Origin: Polynucleobacter sp. JS-Mosq-20-D10
Lineage (GTDB): Bacteria > Pseudomonadota > Gammaproteobacteria > Burkholderiales > Burkholderiaceae
Assembly: GCF_018687755.1 (NCBI RefSeq)
Contig: NZ_CP061305.1
Span: 1,983,099 to 2,047,098, forward strand
Direction of reading: 5' to 3'
Length of the DNA: 64,000 nucleotides
Shown here one piece after another: positions 45,593-53,267 of the stretch (position 1 is its first letter; every line of letters begins with the position of its first letter). Position numbers and translations under genes: made by a program. The notes under the pieces were generated by a model that was not told where the DNA came from, searched no databases, and saw nothing but the letters and a program-made list of their open reading frames with translations.

Positions 45593-46697
45593 ATGCCCAG
45601 AATTCTTTGATTTTTGGTGCCTCAATTTTTGATCGATCATAGCCTGTACGCAATGCTCCAGCAATTTGCTTTGGGTCAAGCAAGTCAACCCCCTTAGGTG
45701 TGCCGGCAACTATCCACTTCACCTTTGTACCAGTCGCCTTGATATCTTCAATATTTTGAGCAACGGGATGCGGAATGGTGGTGAGAATTGCGCCCGTCAC
45801 CCCATCAGTCAAAGTAATGATCAAAGCTCTTTTTGAGCCAGCCACTAAATCTACATGGGCTGGATTAGAGCAAATACCCCCGTCCATGACATAACGTTGA
45901 CCTAATAATGTTGGTCCAGCAACCCCTGGTAAGGAGCTGCTTGCCGCCGCACCATGAGATAAGGGAATACCATTCTTTCTAGCGGTTAGTTGACCAACAA
46001 CAATACGCTCACCCGTATAGCAATCTATTCCCGTTGTGAACATACGACTAGCCGGCCAATCTTTTTTGCTATCACCCGTTAACAATGCGACTAGACTTTC
46101 AATGCGTTCGCTGTTCAGCTTATTGTTCGCTGCTAAAGCAGCATGGCCGATTATTTTAAGTGTCTCAATACTGCCGTCCTTTGCACTCATATTAATTTGA
46201 TCGGCCCTCACCTGACTAATATTGGGCTTAGTTAAAGGCGCAATCTTGGCAAAAATCTCGGGGAACTTACCAAAAAAATCAAACTCTTTTCGCAAACGGG
46301 AAAACTCTCCCGAGAGCAATGATGAACCCATATAAGAACCAGCAGAAGTACCAACTACCATTTCAGGAAGTTGAGCCATGTCTAACCCGGACTCAATAAG
46401 ACCATGAAAGAATCCGCAATACCAAGCGATGTAATATTCTCCGCCGCCGCCGAGGACCATTGTTCGATCGAGACCTTTTGCTAATTTTGAAAACATAGGC
46501 TTGGTGGCAATTGGCAATGACAGGCCATCGTCAGAAAATAAATTATTAGATATTTCATTGGCCCTAGCTTGAATATTTGACTTTAGGGACATTGACTGGG
46601 CTCTAGCAGCATCAGCCATAACTCCAGAGGTGCTAGTAATAGCTACAGCACTAACGGCAGAAGTTTTTAAGAAATTACGTCGGGAGGATTGGGTCAT
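45591..46697 (-). CDS. Patatin-like phospholipase with Tat-like leader
   Basis: 368 residues. The leader SSRRNFLKTSAVSAVAI is a twin-arginine motif. The patatin fold has the oxyanion loop LGGGGEYYIAWYCGF, the nucleophile in VVGTSAGSYMGSS and the catalytic Asp in VMDGGICSNPAHVD. It probably hydrolyses lipid acyl esters. Confidence 0.9.
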   Translation of the reverse strand: MTQSSRRNFLKTSAVSAVAITSTSGVMADAARAQSMSLKSNIQARANEISNNLFSDDGLSLPIATKPMFSKLAKGLDRTMVLGGGGEYYIAWYCGFFHGLIESGLDMAQLPEMVVGTSAGSYMGSSLLSGEFSRLRKEFDFFGKFPEIFAKIAPLTKPNISQVRADQINMSAKDGSIETLKIIGHAALAANNKLNSERIESLVALLTGDSKKDWPASRMFTTGIDCYTGERIVVGQLTARKNGIPLSHGAAASSSLPGVAGPTLLGQRYVMDGGICSNPAHVDLVAGSKRALIITLTDGVTGAILTTIPHPVAQNIEDIKATGTKVKWIVAGTPKGVDLLDPKQIAGALRTGYDRSKIEAPKIKEFWA

Positions 46698-46747
46698 CTT
46701 TGCTCCATAGATCTTTTATTAATTTATAGCAGATCCCCAAATAAAAA

Positions 46748-46821
46748 AACCACCCGAAGGGGGTTTTGATGCCTCTTGGTGGCCCGAGGCGGAATCGAAC
46801 CAGGGCCAAGGATGCTCAATC
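46748..46821 (-). repeat. Array spacer: hairpin plus decayed tRNA-Phe 3' fragment
   Basis: The hairpin CCACCCGAAGGGGG starts at 46750. TGGTGGCCCGAGGCGGAATC starts 27 nt on at 46777 and runs through GAACCAGGGCCAAGGATG. It keeps the undeleted ATCGAACC. Confidence 0.85.
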
Positions 46822-46858
46822 CCGCCCTCTCAATAAGCAACCTAATGAAAGCGGCGGA

Positions 46859-47257
46859 TTATTTCAGATCTCTCAGAGCGATCAAGAGTGGGTGTCCAGC
46901 AGGAAAATTTACATTCTCAACGGCCATAGCTATTTCAGGTAATTTTTTAGCTACTTCTTCACTACCCTGAAAAACCATAGTCCACTTACTAAAGCTTCTA
47001 TGTTCAATTGGCTTTGACTCTACGAGGTGAATATTTTTATGCCTAGTATCTTTTTGAATTTTTTCCCATAAACCTTCGATCTGAGTCCTTGGCCCTTCAA
47101 TGACTTGACCAAAGCGATTATTTTCAAAAATCAGGGCGCCTGTAATCTCCATGCTCGTATTTCTCAAATAGGAGTGATAAAGCAAACGCATCAAACCGAG
47201 AAAAGACATTTCTTGAGCCGGCTCGCTCACATAAGTTAATTCGATCAAATGGGTCAT
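46859..47257 (-). CDS. BLUF-domain blue-light sensor
   Basis: 132 residues, a stand-alone BLUF domain that binds FAD. Key residues are Y9 (LIELTYVS), Q51 (NRFGQVIEG) and W92 (SKWTMVF). The short C-terminal helical tail is probably the output or dimer element. Its partner protein is unknown. Confidence 0.92.
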   Translation of the reverse strand: MTHLIELTYVSEPAQEMSFLGLMRLLYHSYLRNTSMEITGALIFENNRFGQVIEGPRTQIEGLWEKIQKDTRHKNIHLVESKPIEHRSFSKWTMVFQGSEEVAKKLPEIAMAVENVNFPAGHPLLIALRDLK

Positions 47258-47336
47258 ATCGTTCTAATATAAAGAAATATCTCAATTATTACAGACAATG
47301 CTAATAATTCCTCACAATAAGTAGTGACAAATAAAA

Positions 47337-47408
47337 AACCACCCAAAGGTGGTTTCAGTGATTCTTGGTGGCGTAGGGCGGAATCGACCAGAGCAGAGGA
47401 TGTCTAAT
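47337..47408 (-). repeat. Array spacer: hairpin plus decayed tRNA-Phe 3' fragment
   Basis: The hairpin CCACCCAAAGGTGG starts at 47339; TGGTGGCGTAGGGCGGAATC starts 27 nt later at 47366, with the shared one-base deletion (ATCGACC). The tautomerase stop (47404) lies at its end. Confidence 0.85.
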
Positions 47409-47793
47409 CCTTTGGTGCGTATTGCATTTCTCCATTGCCAAATGACCAGTTTTCCTTACTCACCTCAACTAAATTAATAACGATATCCTGGGGTCTGACC
47501 TTGAGCTTTTCAACCAAACCTTCACATATGGCTTTGTAGAACTTCTTCTTTATCTCCGTAGTTCTGCCCTCATTTAGAGTCACCTGGATGAAAACAATAT
47601 CTTCAGAATACTCAATGCCTAGATAACTTTTGGGTATAACCAGCTCCTGGCTTTCGTGCCTAGTAATAACTTGAAACTTATCATCTTTAGGCACATTAAT
47701 GTGCCCCATCATCACTTCATAAACAATCTCGCCCACTTGCTGGGCAAAGCTTTCTGAATGTTTTTTACTTAAATCAATTCTGACAAATGGCAT
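47404..47793 (-). CDS. Tautomerase-family protein
   Basis: 129 residues. The N-terminal MPFVRIDLSKKHSESFAQQV supplies Pro1 after Met removal, the catalytic base of 4-oxalocrotonate tautomerase-like enzymes. It is twice the length of the shortest members, so it is probably a fused-repeat type. The substrate is unknown. It is followed upstream by a GST gene in the same direction. Confidence 0.83.
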   Translation of the reverse strand: MPFVRIDLSKKHSESFAQQVGEIVYEVMMGHINVPKDDKFQVITRHESQELVIPKSYLGIEYSEDIVFIQVTLNEGRTTEIKKKFYKAICEGLVEKLKVRPQDIVINLVEVSKENWSFGNGEMQYAPKD

Positions 47794-47812
47794 CTAAATA
47801 TCTCCTTACATT

Positions 47813-48496
47813 TTATTTTTTGAGTCGTTCATTGCTGGGAAAAAGATTTTTTTTGGACTCTTCATCTACCTCTGTCTTGAATGTGTACTTAGCCTTAATC
47901 GCCTCAACAGCCTGGGCACTTGGCTTGGCATTAATCTCGTCTAAAAGGCGTTTCACACTAGGTAGTTTTTCCCAGGCACCTTCGCCCAATACAAACGGTA
48001 TCACCCTGGCCCAGCCCCAAACAGACATATCAACAATGCTGTATTCACTAAGCATATAGGGCTGTTTAGATAGACGCTCTTCAATTAATAGCCAGTGACG
48101 CCATGCTTCAAAGTCATAACGATTAACGGCATATTCTTTTGGCTCTGGGGCAAAGTGCTTGAAGTGAACAGCCTGTCCGCAATACGGACCAATGCCAGTC
48201 GCAACAAACATGAGCCATGAATAAAGCTCAGCATGTGCCTGTGGCGTATTTGCCGGCATAAACTTACCAATCTTCTCGCCCAAGTAAAGCATGATGGCAT
48301 TGCTATCGAACACCTTAATGTCGCCATCAACTAAAGCAGGCGTCTTTCCATTAGGATTGATTGCTCTAAATTCTGGTTTGTGTTGATCGCCCTTACGGGT
48401 ATCGGTAACAATAATTTCGTAAGGCGTATTGGTCTCTTCTAAATACAAAGCTACTTTTGCTGGATTAGGTGATGGGTGATAGTAGAGCTTAAGCAT
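47813..48496 (-). CDS. Glutathione S-transferase family protein
   Basis: 227 residues. The thioredoxin-like N-domain LKLYYHPSPNPAKVALYLEE and the NPNGKTPALVDG and FDSNAIMLYLGEKIG blocks contact glutathione, followed by an all-helical C-domain. The 19-nt spacer suggests co-transcription with the tautomerase. Confidence 0.92.
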   Translation of the reverse strand: MLKLYYHPSPNPAKVALYLEETNTPYEIIVTDTRKGDQHKPEFRAINPNGKTPALVDGDIKVFDSNAIMLYLGEKIGKFMPANTPQAHAELYSWLMFVATGIGPYCGQAVHFKHFAPEPKEYAVNRYDFEAWRHWLLIEERLSKQPYMLSEYSIVDMSVWGWARVIPFVLGEGAWEKLPSVKRLLDEINAKPSAQAVEAIKAKYTFKTEVDEESKKNLFPSNERLKK

Positions 48497-48546
48497 TTTT
48501 TATTCCTAGAGATGGACGTCTTTAATGATACCCACAAATGAAAAAG

Positions 48547-48618
48547 CCACCCGAAGGTGGTTTTAGTGTTTCTTGGTGGCCCGGGGCGGAATCGAACCAC
48601 CGACACAAGGATTTTCAA
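48547..48618 (-). repeat. tRNA-Phe 3' half (attachment-site remnant) with its terminator hairpin
   Basis: 48574-48618 read on the minus strand is 45 nt: anticodon loop TTGAAAA, anticodon-stem half TCCTT, T arm GGTGG-TTCGATT-CCGCC, acceptor CCGGGCC, then ACCA. This is tRNA-Phe(GAA) position 32 to the 3' end. The 5' half is missing: upstream sequence does not complete the anticodon or D stems. The hairpin CCACCCGAAGGTGG lies 27 nt beyond CCA. Breakage in the anticodon loop is typical of tyrosine-integrase crossover. Confidence 0.88.
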
Positions 48619-48787
48619 ATATCCTCCGATAGACCGCTTTCGCTTTGATTTCAAGTGGTTAACCCCACCTGAGACATTTCGTGCGCAAAAATCCTGAGCG
48701 TAATCAAAAAGTTACGATAGCGTGTAAAAACTGTGCGCAAACAGTAAAGCCAATATGTGTCGGTCACCCACCATGGTTACTCGCAAT

Positions 48788-48802
48788 GTCGTTTAAAACG
48801 AC
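48788..48802. repeat. Dispersed 15-bp near-palindrome, intact
   Basis: GTCGTTTAAAACGAC with AAT before and AAA after. It lies in the gap between the tRNA remnant and the first island gene. Confidence 0.85.
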
Positions 48803-48859
48803 AAACTATTTTTACTATGCCTGCTTAATGAATCAGATCTTTAATTTGAATCGTATATA

Positions 48860-49324
48860 TCACTCAGGAAACCAAGGTTTTGATTCGTTATCGCGGTTTT
48901 GAAGTTCATAGTCTTTTCTAGCCAGATCCAGATTCTTATTGAACTCAGCATCAACCCCACCAATAGGGCTAATAATATTCCTTGGTAATGGCTGAAGAGA
49001 CTTAGGCATCTTCACATTATCCTTATCGAAAGTCTTTTTGACGGTCTGAGCAAAGTCATGTTGATGCTTGTGCTGTTGATGTTTTATTTGTGTTGGCGTT
49101 TTTGGTATTGGCTTAGCTTTAGGCAATGGTTTAGGTGGGGCTGCCACTGGCGCTCGTTTTGGTACTCGAGGCTTTGCTTTGGTAGCGATTGGTTTTGCTA
49201 CAGGCTTAGCTACAGGCCTTGGCATTTGCGGTACTTCATTAGCCAGCTGATTAAATGTATTGTTAAAGATCAGTCTGGCTAGTTTCATCTTTTCATCTGC
49301 AGTGATGATTTCATCAAGTTTCAT
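48860..49324 (-). CDS. Hypothetical Pro/Lys/Ala-rich protein
   Basis: 154 residues. A short helical N-terminus (MKLDEIITADEKMKLARLIF) is followed by a low-complexity linker (about 36-85) of PVAKPVAKPI-type repeats, then a His/Lys-rich stretch (HQQHKHQHD) and a C-terminus without known domain. A good ribosome site (AGGAGA) precedes the start. The function is unknown. Confidence 0.68.
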   Translation of the reverse strand: MKLDEIITADEKMKLARLIFNNTFNQLANEVPQMPRPVAKPVAKPIATKAKPRVPKRAPVAAPPKPLPKAKPIPKTPTQIKHQQHKHQHDFAQTVKKTFDKDNVKMPKSLQPLPRNIISPIGGVDAEFNKNLDLARKDYELQNRDNESKPWFPE

Positions 49325-49593
49325 CGTTATCTCCTTTTCATATATTTAGCGAGAGATATTCAAACCCACAAGATTAATCATGTCGCATTCGGCTCTCGGC
49401 CATGTGGCTCGCCTCTGCGAAGTGGGCTTCAGCACCCAATTCATTTCTAATCCCGCCAGCAGGCGAGAAATTTCATTGACGCCGTTACCCCAAAAACGCC
49501 CTAGCTAGGGCTGGTGTAGACGTCTTGTGCTTCGCTAGTTCGTCGGGATTAGCTAATCCCGACTATGGGGTGCCAAGCACGGCACCCCTAGTT
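49325..49593. other. Structured intergenic region with tandem strong inverted repeats
   Basis: Within this 269-nt gap CGGGATTAGCTAATCCCG (49544-49561) is a perfect 18-bp palindrome. GGGGTGCC/GGCACCCC (49567-49588) is an 8-bp hairpin with a 6-nt loop, and CCCTAGCTAGGG lies near 49500. No ORF is evident. It could be a terminator for the DUF6641 gene, a nicking or replication origin, or a recombination site. Confidence 0.55.
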
Positions 49594-50031
49594 TTATCGT
49601 CTAAAGCCTGCACGTACTGCGCCACTCGCCGCTTCAATCTGGGTATCTAATTCCCCAGCCTCTACAGCAACCTTAATAATCTCTAATGCTTTAATTAGCT
49701 CGTCTGCAGAATTTACTTCCACAGCAGTCTTGCCTTTAGCAAATTCAATGATCTTGGCACCATAGCGAACGTTTAAGCAAACCTTGCCATCGGCAGCTAC
49801 AAACCACCACTGTCGAATACGCTTTTCATGCTCAATATTTTTACGTGCGCCATCACTGTCTTTAACTGTCTTAAATTTCTTAACAGTAAAAGTTCCGCCA
49901 TCTTTACTAGCTTTGGCTAGCTGGAGCTGCTCCCATACCTTGTTTGCTAATTTATTACGGCGATGCAGAACTGGTGGAATACTTGTCGGTTTTCTTGAAT
50001 TAACCATTTTCAAACTGTTTAATGTGCTCAT
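49594..50031 (-). CDS. DUF6641-like mobile-element protein
   Basis: 145 residues from the ATG at 50029-50031, preceded by AGGAG. The segments MSTLNSLKMVNSRKPTSIPP, RRNKLANKVWEQLQLAKA and RQWWFVAADGKVCLNVRYG resemble DUF6641 proteins found in integrative elements. The function is unknown. Confidence 0.7.
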   Translation of the reverse strand: MSTLNSLKMVNSRKPTSIPPVLHRRNKLANKVWEQLQLAKASKDGGTFTVKKFKTVKDSDGARKNIEHEKRIRQWWFVAADGKVCLNVRYGAKIIEFAKGKTAVEVNSADELIKALEIIKVAVEAGELDTQIEAASGAVRAGFRR

Positions 50032-50650
50032 CGTTTTCTCCTTTAAGTTAAATGGGCACACTTAATTTATTGTCATAAGTTTTGGTTGGACAACCACTTT
50101 TTGCCAAAAGCCACAGAGATCTAATAAATTTCAACCAGATCTATTCTTCTTTTATTAGGTTTTGCTAAATAACTTTATAAATTACTACTGAAACAAGAGC
50201 AGTGACACTCAGTTGTTATGTCACCCTAAAGCTGGACTTAGAGTCGCAGTCATGGAAATTCTGGGCAGTAGCAGAGACTTAGTATCACTATCCTTTACAG
50301 GACGCCATTAGAGTTGCTTACTAATTGATATAAGAATATTTCAGCACAAAGATTAAAAGATCACGAGCAAGCCCTGCTTACACAGCAACTTGCAAACACG
50401 ACATAGGTAGCCACTTAATGCTTATGTCATTGTTGCGTTTTACGGCCGCACATAAAAGGAGATAGCGAAACCGCCCTTACCCAATCGGGTTGTGCCCTAA
50501 GTGGTGTAGTAAAGAACTCGGCGAAAGTCCTTTCCTATAACTGAGCCTGTTGCTTAAGGCTCAGTGTAGGTTGAATCTAGCGAAAATCAATCAAAGAAAA
50601 AAGGAATGTGTGAGCGAGAGCGAAACACAGGCGAATGTAGTTCGCCTTAC
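50032..50650. other. Long non-coding stretch in the island
   Basis: No reading frame of useful length is evident in 619 nt. The region contains CTGAGCCT/AGGCTCAG (50541-50564), a perfect 8-bp hairpin, and GC-richer blocks among AT-rich sequence. It may hold a non-coding RNA, an origin of transfer or replication, or decayed sequence. Confidence 0.45.
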
Positions 50651-51070
50651 TTATTCATAATATCTTTTGTATAGCTCCTGAAGAATATTCGATAACTGTT
50701 CCTCGTCTAATCCAGATTCTTCAAAATCATCCAGAATATTGATATCCCAGTAATCTTCCTCGACGTTATAGATTACAGGTATTCTCACTTCTTCTAAGTG
50801 ATGAATAATAGTTCCTCTAAAAGTTTCATGCTCTGGAAATACAAAGCCATCGTTTAGTGAGTCTTTATGGACAAACATATAGTACGTTTCGATATTCTTA
50901 TCCATACTTTCACCAAGCTCATCATCATCGCCATATGCGTTAAACATTATTTTGATCTCTTGAGCGCGGGATAAGTCTTCGTTGTACTCTAATTCATCAA
51001 CAATTTCTCTAGCATCAATCATGAACTGCTCTACTATTTCATAGTCTGTCGGCATTTGATCCTCACTCAT
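50651..51070 (-). CDS. Strongly acidic hypothetical protein
   Basis: 139 residues with 39 Asp+Glu against about 9 Lys+Arg, spread along the whole length (for example YGDDDELGESMD, DDFEESGLDEEQ). No recognised domain. The charge is reminiscent of DNA-mimic anti-restriction proteins carried by mobile elements, but there is no sequence match to ArdA or Ocr by eye. Confidence 0.68.
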   Translation of the reverse strand: MSEDQMPTDYEIVEQFMIDAREIVDELEYNEDLSRAQEIKIMFNAYGDDDELGESMDKNIETYYMFVHKDSLNDGFVFPEHETFRGTIIHHLEEVRIPVIYNVEEDYWDINILDDFEESGLDEEQLSNILQELYKRYYE

Positions 51071-51434
51071 TAAATATTCTTTAGACTAATTCTATAAGAG
51101 TATCAAGACAAAATCTCCTCTGTAATTTTTCATAAGTCGAAAATTTAATAGCTTTAGACTCATTCAATGTAAATCCGTCGTATAAGCGGTGAACTGAAGC
51201 TATCGCTTACTTGGGTAGCTGAACCCAAAATCAAACAGCTTATAGGGCTTATAAATACATCATGAATGATCGTGGCGAAAATGCCACGAAAAGATAATCT
51301 AATACATAAAAGATTATGAAATCAGCTAAGTCTTTGAATTTTGGAAGGTTCTTTCTTAGCCAATTTCGGTTGCTCTAACCAAACATAAGAAAACATACTG
51401 TAGCTCTGTATTTATTACATTTCAGGGAGAACGT
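51071..51434. other. Intergenic region upstream of the small integrase
   Basis: 364 nt without a gene. A hairpin CGTGGCGAAAATGCCACG lies at 51271-51288. A good ribosome site (CAGGGAG) precedes the integrase ATG. Confidence 0.5.
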
Positions 51435-52001
51435 ATGTCACAAGCAAGAGTTTTAAATCCACAAGAACTACGCCGAGTTTTAGACCATGTTGCTACACGT
51501 AGGCACAGCGCTCGTAATCGCGCTATGTTGCTACTTACGCACTACGCGGGTATGCGAGTAGGTGAAGTTGCCGCCCTACGCATAAACGACGTTTTAAATA
51601 GCGACAACACGATTAAGGATGAAGTGCGCTTAATGCCCGAGCAAACCAAAGGAAAGCATGCTCGTACTGTTTACCTAAATGAACGTATGCGTAAGGAGAT
51701 TAGCCAGTACTTGCGTGTACTTCGTATTAAAGATGCCAGCAAGCCTTTGTTCTACACACAAAAACAAGCTGGTTTCTCTGCTAACTCATTAGCCCAGTAC
51801 TTCTTTTATCTCTATCGAGCCTGCTTACTAGATGGTGCAAGCAGCCATAGTGGCAGACGTAGCTTTCTAACTGGGCTTGCTAATAAGGGTACGGCGATCC
51901 ATATTTTGAAGAGCCTAGCAGGACATAGAAACATTAGCACTACCGCAAGCTATCTCTATAGCAGTCCAACACAACTTAAGGCCGCAGTTGAACTTGTGTA
52001 A
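51435..52001 (+). CDS. Short tyrosine recombinase (catalytic domain only)
   Basis: 188 residues. The full catalytic set is present: R41 in GMRVGEVAAL, Lys in EQTKGKHAR, H138 and R141 in SHSGRRS, H164 in LAGHRN and Y173 in ASYLYSS. The N-terminal core-binding domain of ordinary integrases is absent, as in FimB/FimE-type recombinases. It may act at inverted or attachment sites in the island. Confidence 0.88.
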   Translation: MSQARVLNPQELRRVLDHVATRRHSARNRAMLLLTHYAGMRVGEVAALRINDVLNSDNTIKDEVRLMPEQTKGKHARTVYLNERMRKEISQYLRVLRIKDASKPLFYTQKQAGFSANSLAQYFFYLYRACLLDGASSHSGRRSFLTGLANKGTAIHILKSLAGHRNISTTASYLYSSPTQLKAAVELV

Positions 52002-52340
52002 TTACTTGGCTATGTTAGTTACGACATCACCAACATAGTCTTGCTTAACTTGTGCCGAAGCTAGCTGTACCAATAATTTGATACCCCTCTCAGAAGGTAG
52101 CTTATGTCCAAACCAGCAACAATAAACTTCAACTCGCTTCTTTCCAATCTTACCTAACGGCAACTTAACAGAAGGGGCAAGTACAAAGGTGCCGTTTACT
52201 TCTGCATTTCTATACATCGCATTGACAACCTTTATTACCCTCTCCGCTTTTACAGTCTTAAAACTCTTTTCTATTGCTGTGGAAGATAATTTTGGGCATT
52301 TGGCATGATTCCATGCTGGTGCTTTTAGATAGAAATCCAT
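52002..52340 (-). CDS. Hypothetical protein
   Basis: 112 residues, mixed basic, with a CCWFGHKLPSERG segment. The family is not recognised. It is convergent with the small integrase, stop codons adjacent. Confidence 0.58.
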   Translation of the reverse strand: MDFYLKAPAWNHAKCPKLSSTAIEKSFKTVKAERVIKVVNAMYRNAEVNGTFVLAPSVKLPLGKIGKKRVEVYCCWFGHKLPSERGIKLLVQLASAQVKQDYVGDVVTNIAK

Positions 52341-52385
52341 ATAACCCTCATAGTTGATTACAAGTAGTTAATAGGATATCAAATT

Positions 52386-52400
52386 GTCGTTTTAAACGTC
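52386..52400. repeat. Dispersed 15-bp near-palindrome, one mismatch
   Basis: GTCGTTTTAAACGTC. It lies between two minus-strand genes and overlaps the end of the downstream-coordinate gene's last codons (52392 onward). Confidence 0.75.
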
Positions 52401-53141
52401 ATTCTTTGTTAACGGGAATCTACCTAATCCTGTATTGCTTATCAATTTTTCTGCGTTAGCTATGTAACGCTTCACACTCGCAGCCATGACATTTCTAAAC
52501 ACTTGTCGCTCATTCATACTCATATTATCGGTAGTCATAGCAGAGGGCACTAATCGCATTTGCTCGCCAATCTTCCACAAGGGTATCTTGGGCTTTTCGT
52601 CTTTAACTTTTAGATATTCGTCATAAACCTGTAATGTCTTTTGTAAGTTCTCAATCGTGTAGTTACGCTCAAGTGGATAGTTAGCTGTACTTTTATCTAA
52701 GTTACCTTTCTTGCGCCCAGGCTTATCTGCATGATGGCGCTTATCTAGCAACCTTATTAGGCGACTTTGAATATACCTCCTGCTAGATGTTAACGGGATA
52801 GCAACTACAAGTACCTTATCGTTTGTCCATGCCTCATCCCATTGAGATTTATCTTCAATCTCCCTAAGTGTTAATTCAGGAATAGTTTCAGCAAATAAAT
52901 TAGCGCCACGCTTGTCCTCAGTCCACCACTTCTTAAAGTTATCTTCACGCACATCGCCAAAGTCTTTGTATAGCTTGGCTAACTTACCTTTGCCGCCCTT
53001 TTCACAACAAGCCAAATAGTCTTTATTTCGGCGTAGATACACCCACCACCAGTAATAAGGACTTTGTTGTTGATAAGACAAAGTACGCGGTTTGTTCTTA
53101 GTGCCAAAAGTGGGGTGAGGAGCGAGAAATCTTCTTAACAT
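52392..53141 (-). CDS. Hypothetical basic protein of the island
   Basis: 249 residues. It is rich in aromatic and basic residues near the N-terminus (YYWWWVYLRRNKDYLACC), and the middle has RYIQSRLIRLLDKRHH. No domain was recognised. The composition suits nucleic-acid binding, but that is a guess. Confidence 0.62.
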   Translation of the reverse strand: MLRRFLAPHPTFGTKNKPRTLSYQQQSPYYWWWVYLRRNKDYLACCEKGGKGKLAKLYKDFGDVREDNFKKWWTEDKRGANLFAETIPELTLREIEDKSQWDEAWTNDKVLVVAIPLTSSRRYIQSRLIRLLDKRHHADKPGRKKGNLDKSTANYPLERNYTIENLQKTLQVYDEYLKVKDEKPKIPLWKIGEQMRLVPSAMTTDNMSMNERQVFRNVMAASVKRYIANAEKLISNTGLGRFPLTKNDV

Positions 53142-53267
53142 TTCTTAACATTCTAATTAACACTATTTGATTGTACATCGAAAAAATAGGCTAAATCCTG
53201 ATAATACATACATGGCTAAGCGGTTAAATTTCTTAACAAGCACCCATAAATTGAAAGGTAATAAATC

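Noticed and set aside
36361..48618. CRISPR array or integron with attC sites
   Set aside because: Repeats are irregularly spaced by 0.5-2.4 kb with whole genes between, and they resemble tRNA-Phe rather than attC. No cas genes or IntI-type integrase with its extra domain are seen.
48547..48680. A complete tRNA gene (first read as tRNA-Ser with anticodon TGA)
   Set aside because: The 45-nt match ends in the anticodon loop; upstream sequence forms no D arm or 5' acceptor strand. Alignment of the loop TTGAAAA and the T arm fits tRNA-Phe(GAA), truncated.
50032..50650. tmRNA or other known structured RNA
   Set aside because: No tRNA-like ends or tag reading frame were recognised; it is kept only as an unexplained non-coding stretch.
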